Source of the DNA: a virus
Reading direction: 5' to 3' (one strand)
IMG/VR virus record: IMGVR_UViG_3300044984_000739
Span: 1 to 53,608 of that record
DNA: 53,608 bases
The translations under genes and the position numbers were made by a program. Within the stretch, counting starts at the first letter, position 1. Each line of letters opens with the position of its first letter. Below the pieces are notes generated by a model. It saw nothing but the letters and a program-made list of their open reading frames with translations, was not told where the DNA came from and made no database searches. Shown here piece by piece: positions 19,155-30,600 of the stretch.

Positions 19155-19555
19155 TGGAATTTAGAATGTTAAATGAATCAGACTATGACACATTTTGTTC
19201 ATGGTGGAAGGCCTGGAGGTGGACACCTCCTAGTGTAGACTCTTTGCCTCAAAATGGTTTGGGTGGGGTAATGGTGTCAAGCAATGGCGTTGAAGTTTGT
19301 GGGGGATTTGTTTACCTAACAAACTCAAAAACAGCTTGGATTGAATTTATAGTGTCAGACTTTAACTACAGAGAGAAAGACAGACAGGAGGCTATACTAT
19401 ACCTGATAAACATATTGATAGAATTGGTTAAAGATTCTGGAGACTACAAGTACATATACACATCATTAAAGAATGAAAGCCTTATAAACACATACGCAAG
19501 TTGTGGATTTGTAAAGGGTAGTGCTAGGTGCACAGAAATGATTAAGACATTATAG
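19154..19555 (+). CDS. GNAT-family N-acetyltransferase
   Basis: Encodes 133 residues with the compact layout of GNAT enzymes, which transfer acetyl from acetyl-CoA to an amine. Visible features are the N-terminal FRMLNESDYDTF, the central strand AWIEFIVSDFNYREKDRQEA in the place of the acetyl-CoA loop, and the C-terminal YASCGFVKGS. The pyrophosphate-loop signature is weak (no full RxxGxG/A), so the substrate and even activity are uncertain. Small GNAT genes next to tail genes occur in marine and flavophage genomes; modification of a virion or host protein is the likely job. Start overlaps the upstream stop (TAATG). Confidence 0.75.
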   Translation: MEFRMLNESDYDTFCSWWKAWRWTPPSVDSLPQNGLGGVMVSSNGVEVCGGFVYLTNSKTAWIEFIVSDFNYREKDRQEAILYLINILIELVKDSGDYKYIYTSLKNESLINTYASCGFVKGSARCTEMIKTL

Positions 19556-19567
19556 GATTTTTTTTAG

Positions 19568-19575
19568 TAACTTTG
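19568..19575 (+). promoter_or_regulatory. TAnnTTTG -7 element before the internal virion genes
   Basis: TAACTTTG lies 11 bases upstream of the ATG at 19587. It probably drives the three-gene unit 19587-32260, which has no other promoter-like element at its gene junctions. Confidence 0.65.
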
Positions 19576-19586
19576 AATAAAAAAAA

Positions 19587-20273
19587 ATGGCAGCAGTAAC
19601 AGGAGCAGCGATAGCAGTAGCAGGACTTGGAATGAGTGCAGCACAGGCTATTAAGGCCAGTAAAGATATGAAGACGGCAGATAATGCCGCTAAAGCAGCT
19701 AAGAATGAGCTATCTAAAATAAGTGAAACAAACGCATTCAAGCAGGTTCAAGTTCCAACGCTTGGATTTAATTTAGCACAACAATCTCAAGCACAAAGAA
19801 GTGCGTCAGCATTATCAGCAGTACAAAGTGCTGGTGCTGAAGGAGTTATTGGTGGAGTTGGACAGATTATGCAAGCAGGAAATGAGCAAGACCTACAACT
19901 AGCAGCACAGGCAGACGAGGCAAAATTCAAAAGAGATGCCATGCAGGCAGAGGCTGAGATGGGAATAAGTGCTAGAAAGCAAGAGAGAGATTTTATGATT
20001 GGAACTAACGAAGTCGCTTCTCAAGAAGCTAGAAGGAGTCAGGCAGAGAGTAATAGAAATGCAGCGATAGAGGGAATGTTTGCATCAGCTGGTGCAGCTG
20101 TTACAGCTGGAAGTAAATTTAAAGGGAAATTAAAGACTACAACTACAGGGACTCCAGATATTTATGCAAATACTACAGCTCTTGCAAATCTGAAAGAAGT
20201 TCCAATTAAATCATACCAAAATAATATACAATGGAATACTACAGGATTAGGTATGCCTAAAATAACTGATTAA
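19587..20273 (+). CDS. Internal virion protein-like (gp14-type), Ala/Gln-rich
   Basis: Encodes 228 residues. The N-terminus MAAVTGAAIAVAGLGMSAAQAI is a hydrophobic Ala/Gly helix, followed by a long Ala/Gln/Glu-rich helical region (AQADEAKFKRDAMQAEAEMG) and a second Ala/Gly patch near residue 165. This composition is typical of podovirus internal core proteins that are ejected and insert in the cell envelope, such as T7 gp14. Its position just before two further large internal proteins supports that view. There is no enzymatic motif. Confidence 0.8.
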   Translation: MAAVTGAAIAVAGLGMSAAQAIKASKDMKTADNAAKAAKNELSKISETNAFKQVQVPTLGFNLAQQSQAQRSASALSAVQSAGAEGVIGGVGQIMQAGNEQDLQLAAQADEAKFKRDAMQAEAEMGISARKQERDFMIGTNEVASQEARRSQAESNRNAAIEGMFASAGAAVTAGSKFKGKLKTTTTGTPDIYANTTALANLKEVPIKSYQNNIQWNTTGLGMPKITD

Positions 20274-20276
20274 ACT

Positions 20277-21683
20277 ATGAGAAGAAATAACCCCTACTTT
20301 GGATATGTTCCACCTGATAACACCCTAGACTGGGCTAAGTTGACGGGTGGTCTTGTCAACACAATAACTGGAATTTCAGAAGAAAGAGCGAAACAAAAAG
20401 AAGAGCTCGACCAAATAAATATTAACAATCAGAGAATAGTTTCAACTGTCGATAGTTATTCTGACCAGACCCTTAATGGATTTGTTGGATCTGCTGCTGT
20501 GGAAGCTAGATCAGTATTGAGCGAATGGACAAGGCAACTTAAAAACAGAGAGATTACAGCTGCTGAATATAAAAGTAGAAACAATAATCTAATGACAAAC
20601 TGGTCTGCTGTTGGTACGACAGCAAAAACATTTAACGCAACAATACAGGAAGCATTAAAAAGACAACAGCCAGATGAGAATGGAAATGTTGTAGCAAGTG
20701 GTGAGGAATTATATAAGATAGGTAAGCTTGCAGAATTTGGAGACCTAAAAAATAAAAAAGTATTTATAGATCCACAAACTGGCAACCTAATGACTGGTGT
20801 ACTTGACCCCGCAACAGGGCAGGTGGATCCTACTACCCTTGTAACTGGTGTTGCTATGAATAACATTGAAAACATACAGTCAAATAAAGTAAACCTTAAT
20901 CAACTTGTTCAAAATAAAGTAAGAAATTGGGGTGATTTTTTAGATGACCAAGGACAGATAGCCATTAGTGGAAAGGGGTTAAATCCTAAACTTGCAAAAG
21001 CAAAGGCTTCTCTTATTGGAGCCATTATGAATAATCCATCTAGTATTGCAAGCGTTCTTGATGATAATACAGATTATGAAATTGGTTACTATAGTGGAAA
21101 TAGTGAAAGAAATGGATTAATAAATAACATGCTTAAACTAGAAAACGAAACTCGTAGAGATATGGGTCAAGATCCAATGACAGATGAAGAATCACAAAAG
21201 TATGTTGATGAAAATAGTTGGATGATGATTCAGATGGCAAGAGATGGAAATGGTATAATGCGTCCTGTATTAACTCCAGAGCAGATAGAAAAAGCTAGAG
21301 AGGCAATTGTGGATGAAATAGACATACAACTAGGCCAAAAGATAACTAAAGACCCACCAACAAAAGATTCAGGTTCTACGGGAGATAAACTTACTGACGC
21401 TCAAATTAATGCAAAGACAAAGGGTGCTGAAGTAAAAAAAATAATGTCATCTGGTGAAGATGGTAAGGTTATAGCAAAAAAATTACGAATTGCTTCTGGT
21501 GGTGATTATTATTTTAAATATGAAAAGGGTGGATGGAATGTATATGATGAAGAGCCAGATGAGCTGGGACTTGTTGTTCCAAAATATTCAGGAATAAACT
21601 CTTCAGCTGATATGTATAAAATATTCAGCACTAAAGAACAAGAACAATACTACAAGCAAGGAACAAAAACAAAATTTAACTAA
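20277..21683 (+). CDS. Putative internal virion/ejection protein, unknown fold
   Basis: Encodes 468 residues, hydrophilic and helical in the first third (SEERAKQKEELDQINI), with a central LDPATGQVDPTTLVTG segment and an acidic C-terminal region containing a disordered Lys/Ser/Gly patch (KDPPTKDSGSTGDKL). No catalytic motif is recognised. It sits between the gp14-like gene and the giant polyvalent gene, with a 3-base gap upstream and a stop overlapping the next ATG (TAATG), so it is probably part of the same ejected internal core complex. This is inference from context. Confidence 0.78.
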   Translation: MRRNNPYFGYVPPDNTLDWAKLTGGLVNTITGISEERAKQKEELDQININNQRIVSTVDSYSDQTLNGFVGSAAVEARSVLSEWTRQLKNREITAAEYKSRNNNLMTNWSAVGTTAKTFNATIQEALKRQQPDENGNVVASGEELYKIGKLAEFGDLKNKKVFIDPQTGNLMTGVLDPATGQVDPTTLVTGVAMNNIENIQSNKVNLNQLVQNKVRNWGDFLDDQGQIAISGKGLNPKLAKAKASLIGAIMNNPSSIASVLDDNTDYEIGYYSGNSERNGLINNMLKLENETRRDMGQDPMTDEESQKYVDENSWMMIQMARDGNGIMRPVLTPEQIEKAREAIVDEIDIQLGQKITKDPPTKDSGSTGDKLTDAQINAKTKGAEVKKIMSSGEDGKVIAKKLRIASGGDYYFKYEKGGWNVYDEEPDELGLVVPKYSGINSSADMYKIFSTKEQEQYYKQGTKTKFN

Positions 21684-24600
21684 TGAATAATAAATATAAA
21701 GAACTATATGCTTATTTGTCTGACAATAACATGACAGACCTTGACGAGAATTCTTTTTATAATGAATACTCTCAGAATGATGAGAAATTTTCAAAGCTTT
21801 ATTCTAATTTAAAAGGTAGTAAGATGACTGATCTTGATCCAGAGACTTTTAAGTTAGAGTATTTTGGAACGCCAATCATTAAAAAAAAAAGCCAAGTCGA
21901 AAGTACGGAATCAGGTTTGGAAGATGGTTCATTGGAGCCGTCATCCACAACGACTACAGGGCAGTTGGAGCCTTCTATATACATTCTTCCAAATAATCCT
22001 GGGGCACTATACAGAAAAAAGGGTGACTCTTGGCTAAAAAAAATTGGAGAGAATTATATTCCACTATCAAAGGGTGACGTTAGAGCAAGAGAAAGGATAC
22101 TAGACAAGCAGGCCGTATTGGCAAGCGATTTTCAATCTGATTGGTATTCAAATCAAGCTAAAGAAATTCCTGAATCACAATATGCAACTCAAGAACAAGT
22201 AAACAAGGCGTATCCAGATTTACCAAAAGAACGCTGGAAAGGTGCTACTGTTACACCAATTGACCAAACAATACCTACAGAAAAAACACGAGCATTTGAG
22301 CAAGAAGAAGCTAAAGATTCTATACTTCCTGAAGAAAAAATAGAGCCTGCAACTTATAAAGAAAAGCTTTACATGCTACAAGAGGGAAAGGACAATGAGA
22401 ATTTCTATAAAAATCCCGTAACAGAGGAAACATATTTATATTGGTTAGATAATAATGGAAAACCAAGAGAGGGATTAGACCCAATAAAATCACAAGAAGC
22501 TGTAGACTTGGCCGCTAATATTATTGGTGAGTCTCAAATGAACCAACTATCAAAAATAAATAAGATAGACAAGATCGACCTTAATAAAAGGGACGTAGAT
22601 AAATTTCTAAAAAAAGAATTATATGGTTCAAACTTTGGTTTTAATCAAGAGGGAAACGAGCTAACCATTAACTCGTATTTTCCAGGAATGAATGGTGATG
22701 ATGAAGGACTTGAAAACTCAATAACAATTGATCTATCTAAATCAAACTCATCAAGCATAGCAAAAGAATTTCTTCGTTATAATTTATTTACAAAAAAAGA
22801 AAACGAAAGCCTTGAAAATATAAAGGATACTGAAAGTTATATTGATGCAATGATTAACTCTAATGGTAAAATTAAAATGACCAGCGATAGGGTAGACGTA
22901 ATTTCAGAATGGGCCAGAACAGAGGCAATGGCTGTTGAAAATGATATTAAACGAAATGAAGTAGATGTTATTGATAAAGACATTAAGTCATACGAAGAAA
23001 AAACAAAGCTATTTAAAAAAAGAGTAGCTAGTGGCAATATGACCCAAGAAGAATTTGATAAAGAGAACGATGATTTATCAAAACTATATAAAGACATTAG
23101 CATAAAACAAAAAAGAGCACAAGAACTATCTAAAAGAGCTCAAAAACTTATCTCTGCTGAAGAGTTGATTCAAACAAAGGGTACCCCAGAAGAAAAGGGA
23201 AGTACTGTAGGGGCACTTGTAAAGTCTTTCACAGCTGGCATGTCTAATTTAGCATTAACTGGATTAGATTATAGTTTAGCTGCTGGAAATCTTATAATGG
23301 GAGATGAAAAGTTTTCAAAATTAATAGATGGGAATTACGGTGCAAAAAAAGCAAAAGGATTAACTGATGCTCAAATTGCTAATGCTGCACAAGCTACAGT
23401 AAAAGATTTTGCTAAAGAAAAATATGATTTAGGCTGGGAAAATATAACTGAAACAAATAAAGAATACATAAGATCAGAAAACAGAGGTATGATTCCTCAA
23501 GCCTTAAACGCTGTAGCAGAAAGCTTTGGTACCGCTGCAACAGGTGGTGCACTGGGAAAGGTTGGCAGTACAGCTGCATTCTTCTCTATGTCATACAATG
23601 CAATGGAGGATCAAATGAGAGGCCCAGATTTTGATCATTTAAACGAAAACGAAAAGAAATTAATATCAGTTCCATATGGTCTTGTTATAGGTCAAATGGA
23701 AAAATGGGGTTTTGATGTTGCCGTTGGAGCTGGAAAAAATCCATTGTTCAATAAGTTTGCTAACTATATAGTAACAAAAACATTTAAGAACTTACCTAAG
23801 AATGCTGGTTTAATTGAATTAAATTCAGCAATACAAAAAAACATAGGTGCATCAATAGCAAAGGGTTTAATTAAAATTACAGGTGCTGGTGTTTCTGAGG
23901 GAAATGTTGAATTTATGCAACAAGAATTTGAGGGTATTCAAAAGTTTGCTGTTAACGAAATATTAAAGAACGATAACTTCAACGAGGAGTACTTTAAAGA
24001 CGCACCAGACCTATCAAAAGCTGGTGGATGGTCTGAATTATTGGGCCAAGGAGTTGATGCATTTAAGCTAGGTTTCTTGGCTGGTGGAATGACATCTGCT
24101 GGTGCTTCAGTAAAAAATAATATTACAGATATATCATCAAACAATAAGTTTGATATATATAAAAGTTTTGTTTTAAATACTGAATCAAGGAATGGATGGA
24201 TAGCTAGTATAAAGGAGGATGAAAAGAATGGAAAAATTTCGCCTGAAGAAATGAACAAGAAGATAGACGAATTGAATAAATCATATTCTGTCTTAACAAA
24301 AATACCAGCTTCATTAACTACACAGTCTCAAAGAGAAGCTTTTTCTTTACTACAAGAAAGAGAAATAATACAAAACGAAATAAAAGATAAAGATCCTAAT
24401 CTAGTAGTAAAGGAAACAAATAGAATAAAAGAAATAAACGAATCACTAAAAACAACATCAGAAAATGCCACTAAAGAAGACAACATCAAGCAACAAGAAG
24501 GTACAGCAGAAGGCGGTATCAGCGAATATCAGGGAACTGGTGAAGGACAACAAGAAGTCGGGGTCAGCGAAGGGGGACAACGGGAAGCCACGGTCAATGA

Positions 24601-27600
24601 AGCAGATAGTGGCGATAGCACTGTCGCAAGCAAAATACAGCAAGAAGAGCAAGTAGCAGCCTACAGAGAACAAGAACAGGCTGAACTTCTTAAGGCCATA
24701 CCTAAAATAGAAAAATACAAAGTAAATGGTGAGATAGATAAAACTCTCATGCCAAAAACTGTATTGGCTAAGTATAATAGTATATACAATAAGTATGACA
24801 ATTTAATAAGTCCTCTATTAGAGACAACAGGTGAAGTAGTAATCGATAAGCCTGTTATAACAACAAACACAACAGCTGAGGTAGAGAGAGTTAAATCTCT
24901 TACACCTGATTCAGAAGACGGTGCTACATTCAATATTGACGGAACTAAGTACGAGGGTGTTGGTTTAGTCGTTGCAGTTGATAGTATGAACACTACAACA
25001 GAAGAATTGACTCCAGAAATGGTTGCAGACTTTGTTGCAGAACGTCAAAAAATGATAGGTGATGCTGGTGTCGTTAAGGCTGGAATATATAAGTTTCCTA
25101 ATAGCAATCAAGTATCAATTGACCTTAGCGTTGTGGTTCCTGAAACATCAAGAGAACAAGCACTTGAGTTTGCAAGACTTGCTGGTCAGGAGTCATTATT
25201 TGATCTAGAAACATTTGAAAATATTAAGACTGGAGCAACTGGTGAGAACCCAATGAAGTTTACTCCAGAGCAGCACAGAGAAATCTCTAAGGCGTTAAAG
25301 GAAGGAAGAATGCCTAACGTATTCGGTCCAACCGTAGAGCAAGAGGTTGAGGCTATCGGACAGTTGTTATCTGGAACAGATGCACAGATCGACCAGAAGG
25401 CTAGTATGATTGTGAATAAGAAATTATCTAAGGCTGTATCTAGAGCTGCTAAGGCTCTATCTAAAATTATTCCAGGGACTAAGTTTATTGTTCATGATAC
25501 AGATGAGTCATATAGAGCTGCCACAAAAGAAGAAGGACTTAAGCAATCATCAAATGGTGAGTTCAATGCAAAGACTAATACTATACACATAAACGGAACG
25601 TCAGCTAACGCTAGAACTGTAGCTCACGAGGTGTTCCATGCTATCTTAATAAATAAAGTTAAGACAGATGCAAATGCTGCTGCTGTAACTAAGCGTATGG
25701 TTCAAGCTATCGCATCTAAGATTAATAATAACCCAGAGCTTAAGAAGAAGCTAGAAAACTTTATATCTAACTACGAAGAGAACATTCAGGACGAAGAGAA
25801 GCTAGCTGAACTAGTTGGTATGCTATCTGAGAACTATAACTCATTCTCTACGTCTATAAAGGATATCATTGCTAGATGGATTGATAAGTTAGCAAACATA
25901 TTTGGTTTAGATCCATTCAATAGAAACGAGACCTATGACATGCTTAACACTATCGCTAGAAAGGTAGCTAAGGGTGAGGTAATTAGTGAGGCTGATGTTA
26001 AAACAATATCATACAAAAAAGACGTAGAATTAAATGCTGAAGTAAGAAAATCTCTTTCTGAGCAAGATTCTATTAAAATAGCTAAAGAAGTAGTAGATAA
26101 AACTATTAAAGGAAAGTCTATACCTACATGGGTACAAAAAAAGACTTCCAATAAAGTTAAATTTGTTTCATTTTCAGGAGAAATTAATCAAAAAAATGTA
26201 AAGGAAAATGCTCCTTCAAGTTATAATAGTATAGCTGCTAAACTTTCAAATTATAATACTTTTAATATTAATGTAAAAGAAGAATTAAATAATTCTTTAG
26301 CTGGAGCTAGTAAAGAAAGTATAAATAAAGCTCTAGAACATAATAAAAAGAAATTATTACCTAAAATAAATTCATTATTAAAAGAAATTGTAAAAATTAA
26401 AAGTAATAAAAAATTAACTAAAGAAGAGAAATTAAGTAAGATAAGTATAAGAAATGAAGCTATTGTTAATATTAAAAAAATAGCAAAAATGAAAGATCTT
26501 AATGATCAATTAGATGCTGTTTTAAATATTGAACATAAATCAACTAAAGATTCATTGTATAATAGTATGTTTTATGATTTATCAACTAATTTAAAAAGAT
26601 TAAAAGGACTAGAACTTGCAAATAAATCTGAAGATATTTATAAAAAAGCAAAAGATATTGTTAAGTCAAATCTTTTATCTGTATATAATTCTGTTTCACC
26701 TAGAATTAGACAAATAAGTAAATTATGGTATGATGGAGCTAATTTAATAGCTCAAGACATGGCTAATAGCTATCAGTTAACTAATGAGCAGGCAGCAGCA
26801 ATAATAGCAACTCAATCCCCACAGATGCCATGGTTTGACAACTTACATCTTGCTGATGTAATTATGAATTTAATGCATTCAGAAAGTAATAATATATTTA
26901 CTAAAGAATTATTTGATTATTATGTGTCTAAATCTGAAGGGTACGCAGAACAGAAAAAATATATTCCTACTCTTTCAAAAGCTATAGGAACTCCTTTGTC
27001 TAAATTATCAGATTTAGATGCTGCTATTTTTATTAGAGCTTATTATGACACTAAATTAAGTAGAAAGGCACCTATTAGAATACCAACTGGAACAGCTATA
27101 TCTGAGGATCAAAAAGGAGATTCATCATTTAGTGGTTATAGTGTAATAGCTAAGGGTATATCTATATTTAGAGATGGGAGTATTGAAAATATATCTAATC
27201 AATTAGGAGAAGCAAACAAGGTTAGAAACTTTTACATGAATATTGCAGATCCATCTGACAAGAGAGCTGTAACTATAGATACTCATGCTATGGCAATTGC
27301 ATTGTTTAAGCCATTAGCATCAAATGATTATGAAGTAAATTTTGATGCTGCTACATTTGCTTTTTATGCTGATGCATATAGAGAGTTAGCTGATGAATTA
27401 GGAATTGAAGCTAGAGCATTACAATCTATAACATGGGAAGCAGCAAGAGCTATTTTTCCTGCTAAAGAAAAAGCTAAATCTGGATACAAAGAAAAGATCT
27501 CTAACATATGGGATGAATTAGTTAGTGGAAATAAATCATTATATAAAGTTCAAGAAGAAATATTTAACCAAGCACAAGACCCTAATATAACAGAGTGGTC

Positions 27601-30600
27601 TGAATACATAAATATATTAAAAGATGAAAAAGCAAGAACAAATGTCAGTGGAAGAATTGTTGGACTGGAAGGGGCTAGAGCCACCGATAACATGGGAGCA
27701 GTACCAGGAACTAGTATCGGAAAATCCAAACCTTCAGGAAGAACTGGAGTATCTAGCAGAGGAGCCAAAGTAACTCCACGCAAGCAACTAATTGGTGAAA
27801 ATGCCAATCTATCTCAAAACGTAAGGGATAACTTGCAGGTAGCTAGAGGTATGGAGAATGCAAATAAAGATACAAAGACCATTAGAATAGCTACTGGATG
27901 GGAAAGAGGTGCTGGTGGTAAGTGGAGATATGAAATATTAGATGGAGAATTAAAAGTAAAAGTAGGCAGTTTTAAAGGAAATCTTTCAGATGTTTTAGAA
28001 AATCAAGAGTTATTTAATGCATATCCACAACTATCAAAATTAGAAGTAGATTTAAGTTTGAATGGATTAGATGAAGGTTATTATGATAACTTTAACGGAA
28101 GAATAAAAGTTAATGGAAGTAAAGCAACAATGTTATCTATATTATTACATGAAGTTCAACATGCTATTCAATACATAGAAGGATTTGAAAGAGGTAGCAA
28201 TATGGATAGTGTTCTAGATTTATTATTTGATAATTATAAAAAATATAATAAAATTAAAGAACAAAAGATCGAAGAATATAAAGGTAGATTTTACCCAATA
28301 GATGAATACGGATGGTTTCTTGGAGAAGGTTTTGACACAAAAAGAGAAGCTGAAAAAGAATTTAAAAATAAAAAAGAATATCTAGGTAAATTAGCAAGTA
28401 TTTATGATAAATTAATAGGTAATAAATTAACTAAGTACCAAGCATTTAATTTATATGAAAAAGTTTCTGGCGAAGTAGAGGCACGTAACGTTCAATCAAG
28501 AATTAAGATGACTCCAGAAGAAAGGAGACAAACTACATTACAAGAAACTGAAGATGTATCAAGAGAAGATCAGATTATATTTTTTGAAGAAGACCAAGCA
28601 GCTCCACGCAAGCAACTATCACCAGAGGTATCAAGCAAGCTAACTGAAGATAAGAGCGGTAACTTCGTGTTCCATCACTACTCCAACGAGAAGAGAGACG
28701 TTATCAAGCCTGGAACTGGGGAAAATATAATAACTGGTAAAGAAGAGGGTGGTGCACTTTCAGCTGTTGGTGGGCTAGCTATGTACTACACGATGGATAA
28801 CCAGGTTGAGCCAGGTGTAGGTAACGTCCTAAATACAGTACTTGTTCCTAACGGTAAGGTATACGACTTTAATAGTGATCCAGATAACTTCTATGACGAG
28901 GCTAAGAAAAGATTCGAGGCTACACGTCCTTCACAATCATTCAGTCCTAACTACCAGCTTGCGTTTATAACTCAAATAGCTAACGAGAACGGGTACGACA
29001 TGGTAGTTGCTAAATGGAGAAATAACGAACTCAGAGCACAGACTACAATGTCACTTGAAGCTTCTAAGGACAATGTCTCTATGAAGCCTATAGCTGAAGA
29101 GATTTACAGGGTGGGCGATAATGTAGAGGTGTACGGATCGAAGGGTAGGATCACGTCTATAGATGGTGACATTATCACGTTCAAAGGCGAAGGAGTAGGC
29201 GGACAGATTAACTTCAAGAGGTTCCCTAAGAGCATATCCAAGCAGATCACCCCACGTAAGCAGATAGTTGAAGAGGTTACTGGTATCGAAGAGAGTATAT
29301 CTCCACGTAAGCAGCAACCTATGAATATCAATGACATAGTTAAGTTGACGAAGGCCCAAGGGTTCTCTGACGCTGCTATCCGTCAGTACTTGAAGGACCA
29401 GGGCTACTCTGATAAGAATATCAACGATGCAATGGATCCAGATACTGGTGACGTAACTGTGAGTAAGATAAGAGAAGCTAGTAAAAAAGAACTGCTGTCT
29501 AGAAAAAAGAAGATGACTATAATAGATAGAATTAGGTTCATAAGAAATAAAATTATTGATAGACAGTCTGACATTAAGAGATTAATTAAAGGCATTGGAA
29601 GCAAGGAGTCAATAAGAGCTTATAACTTATTAGTTAGCAAGGCTGGAGCTAGCGGTTTTGCTAACTACAGATTTAAAAATGCTGAAGCAGATATATATAA
29701 GGGACTAAGTAAGAACGACCTAGATACACTTGAGGATATCATATACGCAAGACGTATGGTAGCTATTAATGAGAGCAGAGCTAAAAAAGGATTAGAGCCA
29801 TACACTGGTATGGACGGGTACTCTGAGGTGAAGGCTTTAAAGGATTTAGATGCTATAAAAAACAAGATAGGTGAAAAGAAGTTCAACGACTTGAGCAAAC
29901 GAGCTACTATATATTTTGGTGTGTTCTCAGAAAACTTAAAGAAGTTGTACGAGTCAGGTAGAATAAACGAGGAGACGTACATAAACCTAAGAGACATAGA
30001 GTACTCCCCCATTAAAACTATTAAGTACATAATTGGATATAACTTAGACGCAGAGACTATAGATAAAGAAGCTAGTAAGTTAGGGGTTAGTAAAAAAGAT
30101 ATACTGGCACTTACTGATAGTAACGAGAACGCTATAATATTTGACTCTAAGTGGCTGCTTTTGTTGAACGTTATGTCTGTCGAAGGACGAGCGTTCGAGA
30201 ATAAGATGCTAAATGAATTTAGTGACGCTATTGATGGAGCAACTCAAGAACAGAGAGACGCTATCTCTGAATTCATTATAGATAACCCTATAGTAAAGCA
30301 GACATCTACTGGATCTATTCAGTATAAGTACAACCAAAATAATGTGCCTGTAGGGTACAGCATAGTGTCGTTCTTTAAGAATGGAGTGAAGAAGGACCTA
30401 GTAGTAAAAGAAGCATATGCTACACAGCTACTAGATATTAAGTCTTCAAACCAGGGACTTAATTTGATTGGAACATTAACTGGAGCTAAGATACTAAGGT
30501 TCTTTGCGACTGGAGGAAACCCATTATTTATAATTGGTAACACAGCGGTAGATTTTCAGAACATATTATTCTTCTCGGATGTGTACTCAAAGTTCAAGTT

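Noticed and set aside
20456-20875. 139-aa leftward open frame opposite the 468-aa virion protein gene
   Set aside because: It is a mirror of coding sequence in the other strand, with no start context and a composition unlike the real genes.
24465-24656. 63-aa rightward frame inside the giant gene
   Set aside because: It coincides with the disordered Glu/Gln linker in another frame; the giant frame continues uninterrupted on both sides.
29051-29359. 102-aa leftward frame opposite the giant gene
   Set aside because: Antisense to coding sequence with clear domain features; no promoter or leader.
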